Assembly: GCA_937926205.1 (NCBI GenBank)
Contig: CALEYL010000028.1
Span: forward strand, 30,806-94,805
DNA: 64,000 nucleotides
Origin: an uncultured Saprospiraceae bacterium
GTDB taxonomy: Bacteria; Bacteroidota; Bacteroidia; Chitinophagales; Saprospiraceae
Direction: 5' to 3'
Shown here one piece after another: positions 18,282-26,501 of this stretch. The position numbers and the translations under genes were made by a program. Positions within the stretch are counted from its first letter, which is position 1. Each line of letters starts with the position of its first letter. Below the pieces are notes generated by a model that saw nothing but the letters and a program-made list of their open reading frames with translations, ran no database searches and was not told the origin of the DNA.

Positions 18282-18365
18282 GGGTCAATACAACAAAGTG
18301 TCAAAATTGACGTATAACAAGCCAAATGGCAAGCTCTTATGCTTTGCCCGGGCTCAGGAACAGCC

Positions 18366-19283
18366 ATGACCGATTACCAAAGCATTCTTGAAAGAATCAA
18401 ACAAGACGTACAACCGCTGTTTGGCAAAGGCCGGGTGGCGACGTATATACCCGCACTGGGAAACACCGATCCGAAAAAGTTCGGCATCGCACTCGAAACG
18501 CTGGAAGGCGAAGAATACCACATTGGCGATGCGCTGGAGCGGTTTTCCATCCAAAGTATTTCAAAGGTCTTCAGCCTGACCATGGCGTTTGCGTTGGTAG
18601 GCGAGGTCTTGTGGGAGCGCGTGGGGGTGGAACCTTCCGGAAACCCCTTCAATTCTTTGGTGCAATTGGAGTTCGAAAAAGGCAAGCCACGCAATCCCTT
18701 CATCAATGCGGGGGCGCTGGTGGTTACGGATGTGCTCATCCAAAATCTGCCCGACCCTAAAGCGGCCATGCTTGATTTTGTCCGAAAACTATCAGGCATA
18801 CCCGATATTGGGTACGATTTTGACATTGCCCGATCGGAGCAGGAAACGGGGTTTACAAACACCGCCCTGGCCAATTTTCTGAAAAGCCACGGCAATTTGC
18901 ACAGCCCGATTGAGGAGGTACTGGATGTCTACTTTCACCAATGCGCCATCATGATGTCCTGCCGCGAACTGGCAAAATCGTTTCTTTATTTAGCCAATCA
19001 CGGTGTGATTCCGGACACAGGCGAGCGCATTCTGACAGCAAGCCAGGCCAAACGCCTGAATGCCGTGATGCTGACCTGTGGTTTTTACGACGAAGCCGGC
19101 GAGTTTGCCTACCGCGTGGGCATGCCGGGAAAAAGTGGGGTAGGGGGCGGCATCGTCAGCGTCATTCCGGGCCTGTTGGCCATTGCCGTATGGAGTCCGG
19201 AACTGAACGAACGCGGAAATTCTGTGACCGGCGTTATGGCACTGGAATTGTTTACGACATTAACCGGGAGATCAATATTTTAA
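18366..19283 (+). CDS. glsA: Glutaminase A
   Basis: ATG 18366 gives 305 residues, the usual size for bacterial glutaminases. The enzyme hydrolyses L-glutamine to glutamate and ammonia in the cytoplasm. The serine beta-lactamase-like active site is visible: Ser64-x-x-Lys67 in SIQSISK, followed by NPFINAGALV (about 115) and the C-terminal MPGKSGVGGGI (about 258), which closes the oxyanion hole region. The adenylate cyclase gene begins 17 bases downstream, so the two are probably cotranscribed. An earlier ATG at 18339 would add nine residues with no family match. Confidence 0.93.
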   Translation: MTDYQSILERIKQDVQPLFGKGRVATYIPALGNTDPKKFGIALETLEGEEYHIGDALERFSIQSISKVFSLTMAFALVGEVLWERVGVEPSGNPFNSLVQLEFEKGKPRNPFINAGALVVTDVLIQNLPDPKAAMLDFVRKLSGIPDIGYDFDIARSEQETGFTNTALANFLKSHGNLHSPIEEVLDVYFHQCAIMMSCRELAKSFLYLANHGVIPDTGERILTASQAKRLNAVMLTCGFYDEAGEFAYRVGMPGKSGVGGGIVSVIPGLLAIAVWSPELNERGNSVTGVMALELFTTLTGRSIF

Positions 19284-19300
19284 AGTCCAGCTCAACTATT

Positions 19301-20791
19301 ATGAGAAAGTTAGCTTACACAACAGCCGTGTTATTTTTATTGTGCCTCCATCATCTGGCTGCACAGGTTCCCAGCTTTACCGAAAAGATCAAGCAGGCCG
19401 AGCAATTGCGCCAATCCGGCGACTACGCCGGCGTTCAGCGTTTGGTAGATGAAGCTTATCGCCTGGCCCAGAAAGCCGGCAGCAACGAAGGCATGGCCAT
19501 TGCCCTGCACGAAGGCGCCAAAGCTCTGATTGAAAGTGGCAAAAGCCCCGTTCGCAGCCGGGCAAAAGCGGTAAGAATGTTGCGCGAAAGCATCGAATTG
19601 ACAACCGATGCCAGCCTGAAAAGCAAAAACCGCGAACTGCTGGCCTCCATGAACCCCAATGTGCCGAAGCCTCCTGAAAACTCAGGCGTGATGGCTGTTG
19701 AAACCCCCAAGTTACCGGAAGCCGTCCTGAAAATCATGGAAGACAACCTGCCGGGGTCGGAAAAACGGCGCAACGACATGAATGCGCAGATTTCCAGTCT
19801 GAACCTCGAAAAAAATGCCCTCGAAAAAGCCATGCGCGCCAAAGAAAAAGAACTGGAAGCCCTGACAGAAGCGCAATTGCGCCAGCAATTCCTGTTGGCA
19901 CGCCAGCAAAACCTGCTCGATTCCCTTTCTATTCACGTTTTAGGTGATTCGCTGCTGCTGACCCGGCAGGCCATGGAAATTCAGGAGCGCGATAGCAAAC
20001 TGGCGCTCCAAAACAGCCGGAACATCTTGCTGGGACTGGGCGCTGTAGCCATCCTGATCATTGCCATCGGCCTGTACATGCGCTCCATTACGCTGAAACG
20101 CCTGAACAAGCTGCTGGAACAAAAGAACCACGATATTGCCATGGCACAAGAGCGTTCGGATGAGTTGCTGCTGAACATTCTGCCGGCTGCCGTTGCTGAT
20201 GAATTGAAAGCAAATGGTGTGGCTGCGGCCCGGCAGCACGATATGGTAACGGTTTTGTTTACCGATTTTGTGGACTTCAGCCGCGTAGCGGCCAATATGG
20301 CACCAGCTCAGTTGGTGAAAGAATTGGATTTCTGTTTCCGCGCTTTTGATGAAATTTCAGGCCGTTATCAGCTTGAAAAAATCAAAACCATCGGCGATGC
20401 CTATATGTGTGCAGGCGGCCTCACGCCAGGCGATGACCGGCATGCGGTTCGGGTCGTTTTGGCAGCATTGGAAATGCGGGAGTTTGTCGAAAACCTGAAA
20501 GCAGAAAAACAAAAAATCAATGCGCCGTTTTTCGATGTGCGCATCGGCATACATTCCGGCCCTGCTGTTTCCGGCGTCGTGGGTACGCACAAATTCGCGT
20601 ACGACATCTGGGGCAATACCGTCAATCTTGCAGCCCGTATGGAAGAAGGCAGCGTGCCGGGGAAAGTCAATGTTTCCGGAGCAACCTATTCCTTAGTGAA
20701 AGACGATTTTACGTTTACTTCCCGTGGCCCAATTCCTGCCAAGAATGTAGGGAATATTGACATGTATTTTGTAGAGCCTGCTGCTAACTGA
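19301..20791 (+). CDS. Membrane-anchored class III adenylate cyclase
   Basis: ATG 19301 begins a signal-type hydrophobic segment (ends HHLAAQ); the longer frame upstream overlaps glsA out of frame and is rejected. The 496 residues comprise a helical TPR-like periplasmic region (about 25-115), a long coiled coil (about 155-235), one membrane helix (about 242-260), a short linker helix and a class III cyclase domain (about 310-480). Metal-binding Asp322 (LFTDFVDFS) and Asp366 (IGDAYM), the adenine-specifying Lys (IKTIGD, about 362) and Asp435 (YDIWG), and the transition-state Asn442 and Arg446 are all present, so it should be active on ATP. It likely converts an envelope signal to cAMP. Confidence 0.88.
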   Translation: MRKLAYTTAVLFLLCLHHLAAQVPSFTEKIKQAEQLRQSGDYAGVQRLVDEAYRLAQKAGSNEGMAIALHEGAKALIESGKSPVRSRAKAVRMLRESIELTTDASLKSKNRELLASMNPNVPKPPENSGVMAVETPKLPEAVLKIMEDNLPGSEKRRNDMNAQISSLNLEKNALEKAMRAKEKELEALTEAQLRQQFLLARQQNLLDSLSIHVLGDSLLLTRQAMEIQERDSKLALQNSRNILLGLGAVAILIIAIGLYMRSITLKRLNKLLEQKNHDIAMAQERSDELLLNILPAAVADELKANGVAAARQHDMVTVLFTDFVDFSRVAANMAPAQLVKELDFCFRAFDEISGRYQLEKIKTIGDAYMCAGGLTPGDDRHAVRVVLAALEMREFVENLKAEKQKINAPFFDVRIGIHSGPAVSGVVGTHKFAYDIWGNTVNLAARMEEGSVPGKVNVSGATYSLVKDDFTFTSRGPIPAKNVGNIDMYFVEPAAN

Positions 20792-20901
20792 GGCGTGAGA
20801 TTTTGGATACTTGACAGATAGATGGGTACAACAGCGCCAAAACAACAGCAATTGCTTTGAGAATTGTTTTGAAAACAAAGGCAGTTTTGCTGCAATCCCC
20901 T

Positions 20902-20909
20902 TATTTTTG
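20902..20909 (+). promoter_or_regulatory. Candidate -7 box (TATTTTTG) for dusB-cca
   Basis: It matches TAnnTTTG 73 bases upstream of the dusB start. Confidence 0.4.
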
Positions 20910-20981
20910 CGCGAAGTTTGGCAGCACGATTCCCGTTTTGGGTTTCAGGCTTTTGAAAAAAGAACCATTCTCATTCACAAT

Positions 20982-21980
20982 ATGGTAAAAATCGGTCCTG
21001 TTGAAATCGGAGAATTCCCTCTGTTGCTGGCGCCTATGGAAGATGTCAGCGACCCGCCGTTCCGCGCTTTGTGTAAGCGCCACGGGGCCGACCTGATGTA
21101 TACGGAATTCATTTCTTCCGACGGACTGGTCCACGATGCGAAGTCGAGCTGGCAAAAACTCGATATTTTCGACTACGAGCGACCTATTGGTATCCAGTTT
21201 TTTGGCGGACAGCTGGAAAGCATGGTGCATGCTGCAGAAATCATTGAAGCGCATAATCCGGACATCATCGACATCAATTATGGTTGTCCGGTCAATAAAG
21301 TAGCCTGTAAAATGGCCGGAGCAGGCCTCCTGCAGGATATCCCGCTGATGGTTCGCCTCACAGAAGCCATCGTCAAAGCCACCAACAAACCGGTCACTGT
21401 AAAAACCCGGCTGGGTTGGGACGACAACACCATTAACATTATGGAGGTTGCCGAACGCCTTCAGGATATTGGCATTGCCGCTTTATCCATTCATGCCCGC
21501 ACGCGCAAGCAGATGTACAAGGGCGAAGCCAACTGGGAGTGGATCGCCAAAGTAAAGGAGAATCCCCGCATACAGATTCCGATTTTTGGCAATGGCGATG
21601 TGGACAGTCCTGAAAAAGCAAAATTATACCGAGACCGATACGGCGTGGATGGCATCATGATTGGGCGGGCCAGTATAGGTTATCCGTGGATTTTCCGTGA
21701 AATCAAGCACTATTTTGCCACGGGTGAATTGTTGCCCCCGCCTGAAACCTCAGATCGGGTTGACGCTGCCAGAGAACACCTGCGCCGCTCCATTGAATGG
21801 AAAGGTGAAAAATTGGGCGTTGTGGAGATGCGTCGGCATTATACCAACTATTTTCGGGGCTACCCCAACATCAAAGAGTACCGGAAATTGTTGGTGACTG
21901 AATATTCGCCAGAGGTGCTTTTCAGCATTTTGGATGAAATTGAGCAGCAGTTCAGCGAAGTTACAAGCGAACTAGCTTAA
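20982..21980 (+). CDS. dusB: tRNA-dihydrouridine synthase, DusB type
   Basis: ATG 20982 gives 332 residues. Dus enzymes use FMN and NADPH to reduce specific uridines in the tRNA D-loop. Motifs: LAPMEDVSDPPFRALC at the N-terminus, GIQFFGGQ, DINYGCPVNKVACKMAGAGLLQD with the catalytic Cys (of GCPVNKV), VKTRLGWDD, SIHARTRKQMYKG and GNGDVDSPEKA with the FMN phosphate-binding region. It is followed 11 bases later by the CCA-adding enzyme, giving a two-gene tRNA maturation operon. The open frame upstream of 20982 has no family similarity. Confidence 0.93.
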   Translation: MVKIGPVEIGEFPLLLAPMEDVSDPPFRALCKRHGADLMYTEFISSDGLVHDAKSSWQKLDIFDYERPIGIQFFGGQLESMVHAAEIIEAHNPDIIDINYGCPVNKVACKMAGAGLLQDIPLMVRLTEAIVKATNKPVTVKTRLGWDDNTINIMEVAERLQDIGIAALSIHARTRKQMYKGEANWEWIAKVKENPRIQIPIFGNGDVDSPEKAKLYRDRYGVDGIMIGRASIGYPWIFREIKHYFATGELLPPPETSDRVDAAREHLRRSIEWKGEKLGVVEMRRHYTNYFRGYPNIKEYRKLLVTEYSPEVLFSILDEIEQQFSEVTSELA

Positions 21981-21991
21981 AAAGAAGTACT

Positions 21992-23401
21992 GTGGTTTTT
22001 AAGATACAGGATTTTGAACGAAATATCTTCCAGGTCGTTAGCGATGCTTCGCGCGAATTGGGTTACCCGGCATACGTGGTGGGGGGCTATGTTCGCGACC
22101 GATTGCTGGCGCGCCCTTCCAAAGACATGGACATCGTGTGTGTGGGCAGCGGCATCGAACTGGCTGAAAAGGTGGCAACGAAACTGCACCCCATGCCGCG
22201 GGTTGCCGTGTACAGCCGCTTTGGAACGGCCATGCTGAAGCACAATGACATGGAAATCGAATTCGTCGGCGCCCGGAAAGAATCCTACCGGCAGGATTCC
22301 CGCAAACCCAGTGTGGAAGAGGGGACGCTGGAAGACGATCAAAACCGCCGCGATTTTACGATCAACGCTCTTGCCGTTAGTTTGAATGAAAGCGATTTTG
22401 GCAGCATCATTGACCCGTTTGACGGACTGCTGCATTTGGAAGAAAAATTGCTCAAAACGCCTTTGGAGCCCGGAAAAACTTTTTCGGATGACCCCCTGCG
22501 CATGATGCGCGCCATTCGGTTTGCCACACAACTGGATTTTAAAATCGACGAAACCACCCTACAGGCCATTTCTAAATACAAGCAACGCATCAACATTGTC
22601 TCCTTTGAACGCATCACGGGAGAATTGAATAAAATCATCCTTTGTCCTCAGCCTTCTGTTGGCTTTAAACTGCTGTTCAATACCGGTTTGCTGCACATCA
22701 TTTTTCCGGAAATGGCGGCGCTGCAAGGGGTGGAAATACGGAATGGCAAAGGGCACAAAGATAATTTTTACCACACCCTGCAAGTGCTGGACAACCTGTG
22801 CCGGAACACCGATGATCTTTGGTTGCGCTGGGCTGCCATCATGCACGACATTGCAAAGCCGCCAACCAAACGCTATTATCCCGATCAGGGGTGGACTTTC
22901 CATGGCCATGAAGCACTGGGCGCTTCCATGACGCCGCGCATTTTTGGCCGCCTGCGTCTGCCGATGGACCACAAAATGAAATATGTTCAAAAATTGGTGC
23001 AGCTGCACCTTCGCCCCATCAGCCTGACCAAAGAAAACATTACGGACTCTGCCATTCGCCGCCTGTTGTTTGATGCGGGCGATGACATCGATGACCTCAT
23101 GTTGCTTTGCGAAGCCGACATCACCTCCAAAAATCCCGAAAAGGTAAAGGGCTATCTTGAAAATTACGAATTGGTGCGGCAGCGCCTGCGCGAGGTAGAG
23201 GAAAAAGACCATCTTCGAAACTGGCAGCCGCCCGTGAGTGGTGAAGAAATCATGGAGACTTTCCACATTCCGCCTGGCCGTGAAGTGGGCATCATTAAAA
23301 ATGCCATTCGCGAAGCCATTCTTGACGGGGTTATCGAAAATTCACACGCCTCAGCGTACGCGTTTATGCTAAAAAAGGGAGAAGAACTTGGGCTGGGCTA
23401 G
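21992..23401 (+). CDS. CCA tRNA nucleotidyltransferase with HD domain
   Basis: The 469-residue protein starts at GTG 21992, preceded by AAAGAAG. Head motif YVVGGYVRDRLL and the catalytic DxD in SKDMDIVCVG (about residues 48-53) mark the class II polymerase-beta fold; RRDFTINALAV and DPLRMMRAIRFATQLDF are the neck signatures. An HD hydrolase domain follows (KDNFYHTLQVLDN and MHDIAKPPTKR). Such enzymes add or repair the CCA end of tRNA; the head sequence alone does not exclude poly(A) polymerase or separate A- and CC-adding enzymes. Coupled to dusB upstream. Confidence 0.88.
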   Translation: MVFKIQDFERNIFQVVSDASRELGYPAYVVGGYVRDRLLARPSKDMDIVCVGSGIELAEKVATKLHPMPRVAVYSRFGTAMLKHNDMEIEFVGARKESYRQDSRKPSVEEGTLEDDQNRRDFTINALAVSLNESDFGSIIDPFDGLLHLEEKLLKTPLEPGKTFSDDPLRMMRAIRFATQLDFKIDETTLQAISKYKQRINIVSFERITGELNKIILCPQPSVGFKLLFNTGLLHIIFPEMAALQGVEIRNGKGHKDNFYHTLQVLDNLCRNTDDLWLRWAAIMHDIAKPPTKRYYPDQGWTFHGHEALGASMTPRIFGRLRLPMDHKMKYVQKLVQLHLRPISLTKENITDSAIRRLLFDAGDDIDDLMLLCEADITSKNPEKVKGYLENYELVRQRLREVEEKDHLRNWQPPVSGEEIMETFHIPPGREVGIIKNAIREAILDGVIENSHASAYAFMLKKGEELGLG

Positions 23402-23470
23402 AGTTTACTCGTGTAAATGACCGATTTGGAGCCGAGCATAACGCCGCTATCGGATCATAAAACGCTGACA

Positions 23471-24667
23471 CTACCTCGTTATACCTTCAAACAACCAGTT
23501 AGCCAGCAATTGACGGTTGTTTTCCAAAACGATGCGTTGCTGGTCTGAGTAATTGCGGATATTGGCCAATTCCACATAGACAGAGGTTGGTTTGGATTCG
23601 CGCAGCATGTGCAGGTCGCGCGAAGTAACCGTTCCCTGATAATAGCCACCGGCGCGGTATTGTTTATACTTGGCCTGCAATGTTTCATGCACCTGCTTTG
23701 CAAGCTTTTCGCCCTCGTCACTACTGGAGTGGTGGTAGAAAAAGACGTCGGTTCGCTCGCTGTGGCTGCGGGAGTCGACATGAATTTCAACGAGCAATTG
23801 ATCTGTTACCCCTTGCAGGCGGTGCTTTTCGTACAACTCGTTGATGATGTCGGAGCGCTGAAAGAGCCGCGCTTTCTGGTTTAATACCATTTTTACGCCG
23901 CCCCATAGTTCCTCGTCCTTGTCGCATTCCAGATACTCTCCGGACCTGATGCCGTCGTTGTCATCGCGAACCACCATGTAGGTGGTTGCGCCATTGGCAA
24001 TCAGCAGCCGACAAAGTCTGAGTGAAACATCATAGGCATATTCGTCCTCGCAAAGAGTATGCCCCGCACGGGTGGCCATGGCGCCGGGGTCAACGCCACC
24101 GTGGCCGCTGGAGATGTAAAACACTTTGCCCTTCAGGCGGCTGCTCTGCAAAGGCGTAAAAGCATAGGCTGGGCCAAAAATCGGGAAAATGCGATCGCCT
24201 GTTTTGTCTTCTTCCGGATTAAGGATTACCGGTTGCGGGATGTCCAGATCCGGTTCGGGGCAATTGAGCTGATGGTAAGGAACCCAGAGGATTTTATCCG
24301 TTTTGAAGGAAGTCTCGCGCAAGTTTTCTGCCAGCATGGCTTCGTTGTACTTCTGGATGCTGAAAGCGCGATCCCAATCATCAATGCCCACACTGGAGCG
24401 AATGGTCTTGCCGTCAAATTTATAAAGGAGAATGGGAAGGGTATACGTTTTTCCGGCAGCGAGCGCTGCGTTTTTTTTCATTTTATTGAGCTTGTAAAAA
24501 GCGTCAAAATTGCAGGAGTATTTGTCGAGGCTGTAGCGCCTTAACAATGAATAGATGCCATCGCCACGTTGCGCTTCAGACTTATAATATTTGGCAGCAT
24601 TGCCCTGGCCGAACAGCACATTGCCTGCACCCAGCAACAGGAATAAAAAGAGAAAAGAACGAAACAT
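23471..24667 (-). CDS. N-acetylmuramoyl-L-alanine amidase (Amidase_3)
   Basis: ATG 24667 begins a signal peptide (ends NVLFGQ); the 398-residue protein is exported. A LysM-like N-terminal module (RGDGIYSLLRRY, then ILLYKF) may bind glycan. The Amidase_3 domain occupies about residues 180-398: zinc ligands His (SSGHGGVDPGA), Glu (EDEYAYD) and His (VEIHVDSRSH), and a catalytic-type Glu in VYVELANIRN. It should cleave the amide between MurNAc and the stem peptide in the periplasm, acting in cell separation or turnover. The start is separated by 62 bases from the stop of the upstream GDPD gene, in the same direction. Confidence 0.87.
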   Translation of the reverse strand: MFRSFLFLFLLLGAGNVLFGQGNAAKYYKSEAQRGDGIYSLLRRYSLDKYSCNFDAFYKLNKMKKNAALAAGKTYTLPILLYKFDGKTIRSSVGIDDWDRAFSIQKYNEAMLAENLRETSFKTDKILWVPYHQLNCPEPDLDIPQPVILNPEEDKTGDRIFPIFGPAYAFTPLQSSRLKGKVFYISSGHGGVDPGAMATRAGHTLCEDEYAYDVSLRLCRLLIANGATTYMVVRDDNDGIRSGEYLECDKDEELWGGVKMVLNQKARLFQRSDIINELYEKHRLQGVTDQLLVEIHVDSRSHSERTDVFFYHHSSSDEGEKLAKQVHETLQAKYKQYRAGGYYQGTVTSRDLHMLRESKPTSVYVELANIRNYSDQQRIVLENNRQLLANWLFEGITR

Positions 24668-24729
24668 GTCCACGTATAGCTTTTTTGGAGGCTGCAAAAT
24701 AGCAAAGTTTATGGAGTTTGTGGCCCGTA

Positions 24730-25632
24730 TCAACGGGGAATGCGATCAGGATAATCGGTGATGATGCCGTCTACGCCAAGTCCGATCAGGCTTTTCATCG
24801 TTTCTGAATCATTCACCGTCCAGGGAATAATGCGCATTCCCGATTCGTGAGCAGCCTGTACCAGATGCGCCGTTACCAGTTTGTAATAGGGGCTGAAGAC
24901 ATTTGGCGTAAAGCCCAGTTCTTCAATTTGAGCTTTCACACCTCCGAGGTCTTCCAACAGCAAAGCCAGGGTCATCTCCGGCGCCAGTTGATGCATGGCC
25001 TGAAGGGATCGTTTGTCGAAAGACTGCACACAAATTCGGTCCGGATCATTGTAAGCTTCAATCTCGGCAAATACCAGGCGGGCAAAAACGTCGGGCGCAG
25101 GGGTGTAAACGCCATCCCATTCCGGCTTGCTTTTGATTTCGATGTTGTAATGCGGCATGGGAAGGTTGTTGCGTTGGCAATATTCTTTTACGGCAGCAAA
25201 AAGATCCTTCAACAAGGGTTTTTCTGCGGCTTCTATTTGCTGTTCCGGGAAACCGGGATGCCCCCTTTTGCCGCAATCGTACTTTTTGATTTCTTCATAA
25301 GTCATCCGGAATAAATTGAGCGAACGGGCCTTGTCTTTGGCAACCGGACGGCCATCGGGGTGGCTGCAGATGGTTTCAGACATCCATGGGTCGTGGGAAA
25401 CGACTACCTGGCTATCACCGGAAATCACCACATCCAGTTCCAGTGTTCGGATTTCAGGGTATTGGAGCGCTTTCAGAAAAGCGGGCACCGTGTTTTCAGG
25501 TTTCAATCCACGTGCACCCCGATGGCCCTGCCAGTCAAAATTTTCAGGTAATCCGGTGTTTTTCATGTTGGAAGAAGCATTACAGGACAGGACGGTCAGT
25601 GATAAAAAAAGCAGAAAACGGCTACCTCTCAT
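24730..25632 (-). CDS. Glycerophosphodiester phosphodiesterase lipoprotein
   Basis: This 300-residue protein has a lipoprotein signal ending LTVLSC at about residue 17. The GDPD TIM barrel begins with WQGHRGARGLKPENTVPAF (His and Arg of the active site) and continues with ELDVVISGDSQVVVSHDP (metal-binding Glu/Asp and the second His), IEIKS, and a C-terminal IIPWTVNDSETM and GVDGIITDYPD. Family members hydrolyse deacylated phospholipids to glycerol-3-phosphate and an alcohol. The lipid anchor places it in the periplasm or outer membrane. Part of a minus-strand run with the amidase downstream. Confidence 0.92.
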   Translation of the reverse strand: MRGSRFLLFLSLTVLSCNASSNMKNTGLPENFDWQGHRGARGLKPENTVPAFLKALQYPEIRTLELDVVISGDSQVVVSHDPWMSETICSHPDGRPVAKDKARSLNLFRMTYEEIKKYDCGKRGHPGFPEQQIEAAEKPLLKDLFAAVKEYCQRNNLPMPHYNIEIKSKPEWDGVYTPAPDVFARLVFAEIEAYNDPDRICVQSFDKRSLQAMHQLAPEMTLALLLEDLGGVKAQIEELGFTPNVFSPYYKLVTAHLVQAAHESGMRIIPWTVNDSETMKSLIGLGVDGIITDYPDRIPR

Positions 25633-25662
25633 GGGTATTGATTTTGGGTTTAATAAGCATCA

Positions 25663-26475
25663 TTAGTCGCCGCTCAGAAAAGCGGTCATGCGCCATTTTC
25701 CACCCTGAGACTCAAATTGCGCACGGTAGCCAATGGGTGAGCCAATAAAGCGCCCGTAAACCCAGCCCTCTGTGCCGCCTTTTGTTTTAATCCGATACCA
25801 AGGGTAGCTGCGCCCGTCAATGATTTCCTGCTCTGCAGATTGCTCCAGAACGGTTACGATTTCAAATGAAATGTTGCGGATGACCTTGCCATTCAGGCTT
25901 GAACCTTCGCGCATACGCACTTCCCGCGCATTGATGGCAGCCATTTCCATGGCGTCTTCCGAATCCGGAAAAGTAGCGGCATAGTAAGGCGCCTGAAAAC
26001 TTTTCCGCTCTGCTCCGTAGACGCCGCCACGCTGCAGAACATCTTCCAGGTGTTGCCACAAAGGGGAATCCGCAACCTTATCCGGAGCGTCGAGGCCCCA
26101 TTGGCGCACGAAATCCGGCAACCCGTTTTCAGCATCGAAACCACATTTGATGTGCGGATCAACGTAAGCCAAAAGCAGGTGGGCGTCTTTTTTGGCAACA
26201 ACATCCAAAAGGTCTTCCCGGAAGACAAAAAAAGCAGTGTCCAAAGGCGCTTCGTCTACCGGCAGCAGTTTGCCCGCCACTTTTTCCTGTTTCAGGGGCA
26301 TGGGCGATTTTCGGGCGGCCATGCGTTTGGCGTACATTTGCCGCATTGCCTCGGGCGAGCGTTCGACGATTTTTGCCGGGGCCGGCGTTTTGGTACTTTC
26401 CTGTGATTCAGAACTGCCGCCGCAACCAGGTAGTAAACAAGCGGTAATAAAGGCAAAGAGGATCGTTTTGTTCAT
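25663..26475 (-). CDS. Lipoprotein with C-terminal SH3-like domain
   Basis: A 270-residue lipoprotein (lipobox LLPGC at about residue 17) with a Ser/Thr/Pro linker. Residues about 80-165 form a helical domain containing FREDLLDVVAKKDAHLLLAYVDP and GLDAPDKVADSPLWQHLEDVL, common in Bacteroidota lipoproteins of unknown role. Residues about 180-245 look like a bacterial SH3 domain (INAREVRMREGSSLNGKVI, then WYRIKTKGGTEGWVYGRFI). SH3b domains often bind peptidoglycan, which would fit the neighbouring amidase. Function is unknown. Confidence 0.7.
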   Translation of the reverse strand: MNKTILFAFITACLLPGCGGSSESQESTKTPAPAKIVERSPEAMRQMYAKRMAARKSPMPLKQEKVAGKLLPVDEAPLDTAFFVFREDLLDVVAKKDAHLLLAYVDPHIKCGFDAENGLPDFVRQWGLDAPDKVADSPLWQHLEDVLQRGGVYGAERKSFQAPYYAATFPDSEDAMEMAAINAREVRMREGSSLNGKVIRNISFEIVTVLEQSAEQEIIDGRSYPWYRIKTKGGTEGWVYGRFIGSPIGYRAQFESQGGKWRMTAFLSGD

Positions 26476-26501
26476 CGTAATTTTCAGATTTTCAACCTAA
26501 A

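Noticed and set aside
18941..19300. In-frame extension of the cyclase gene upstream of ATG 19301
   Set aside because: It overlaps glsA in another frame and precedes a clear signal peptide at 19301.
22559..23266. 235-codon antisense frame inside the CCA-adding enzyme gene
   Set aside because: The sense gene has full family motifs; the antisense peptide has none.
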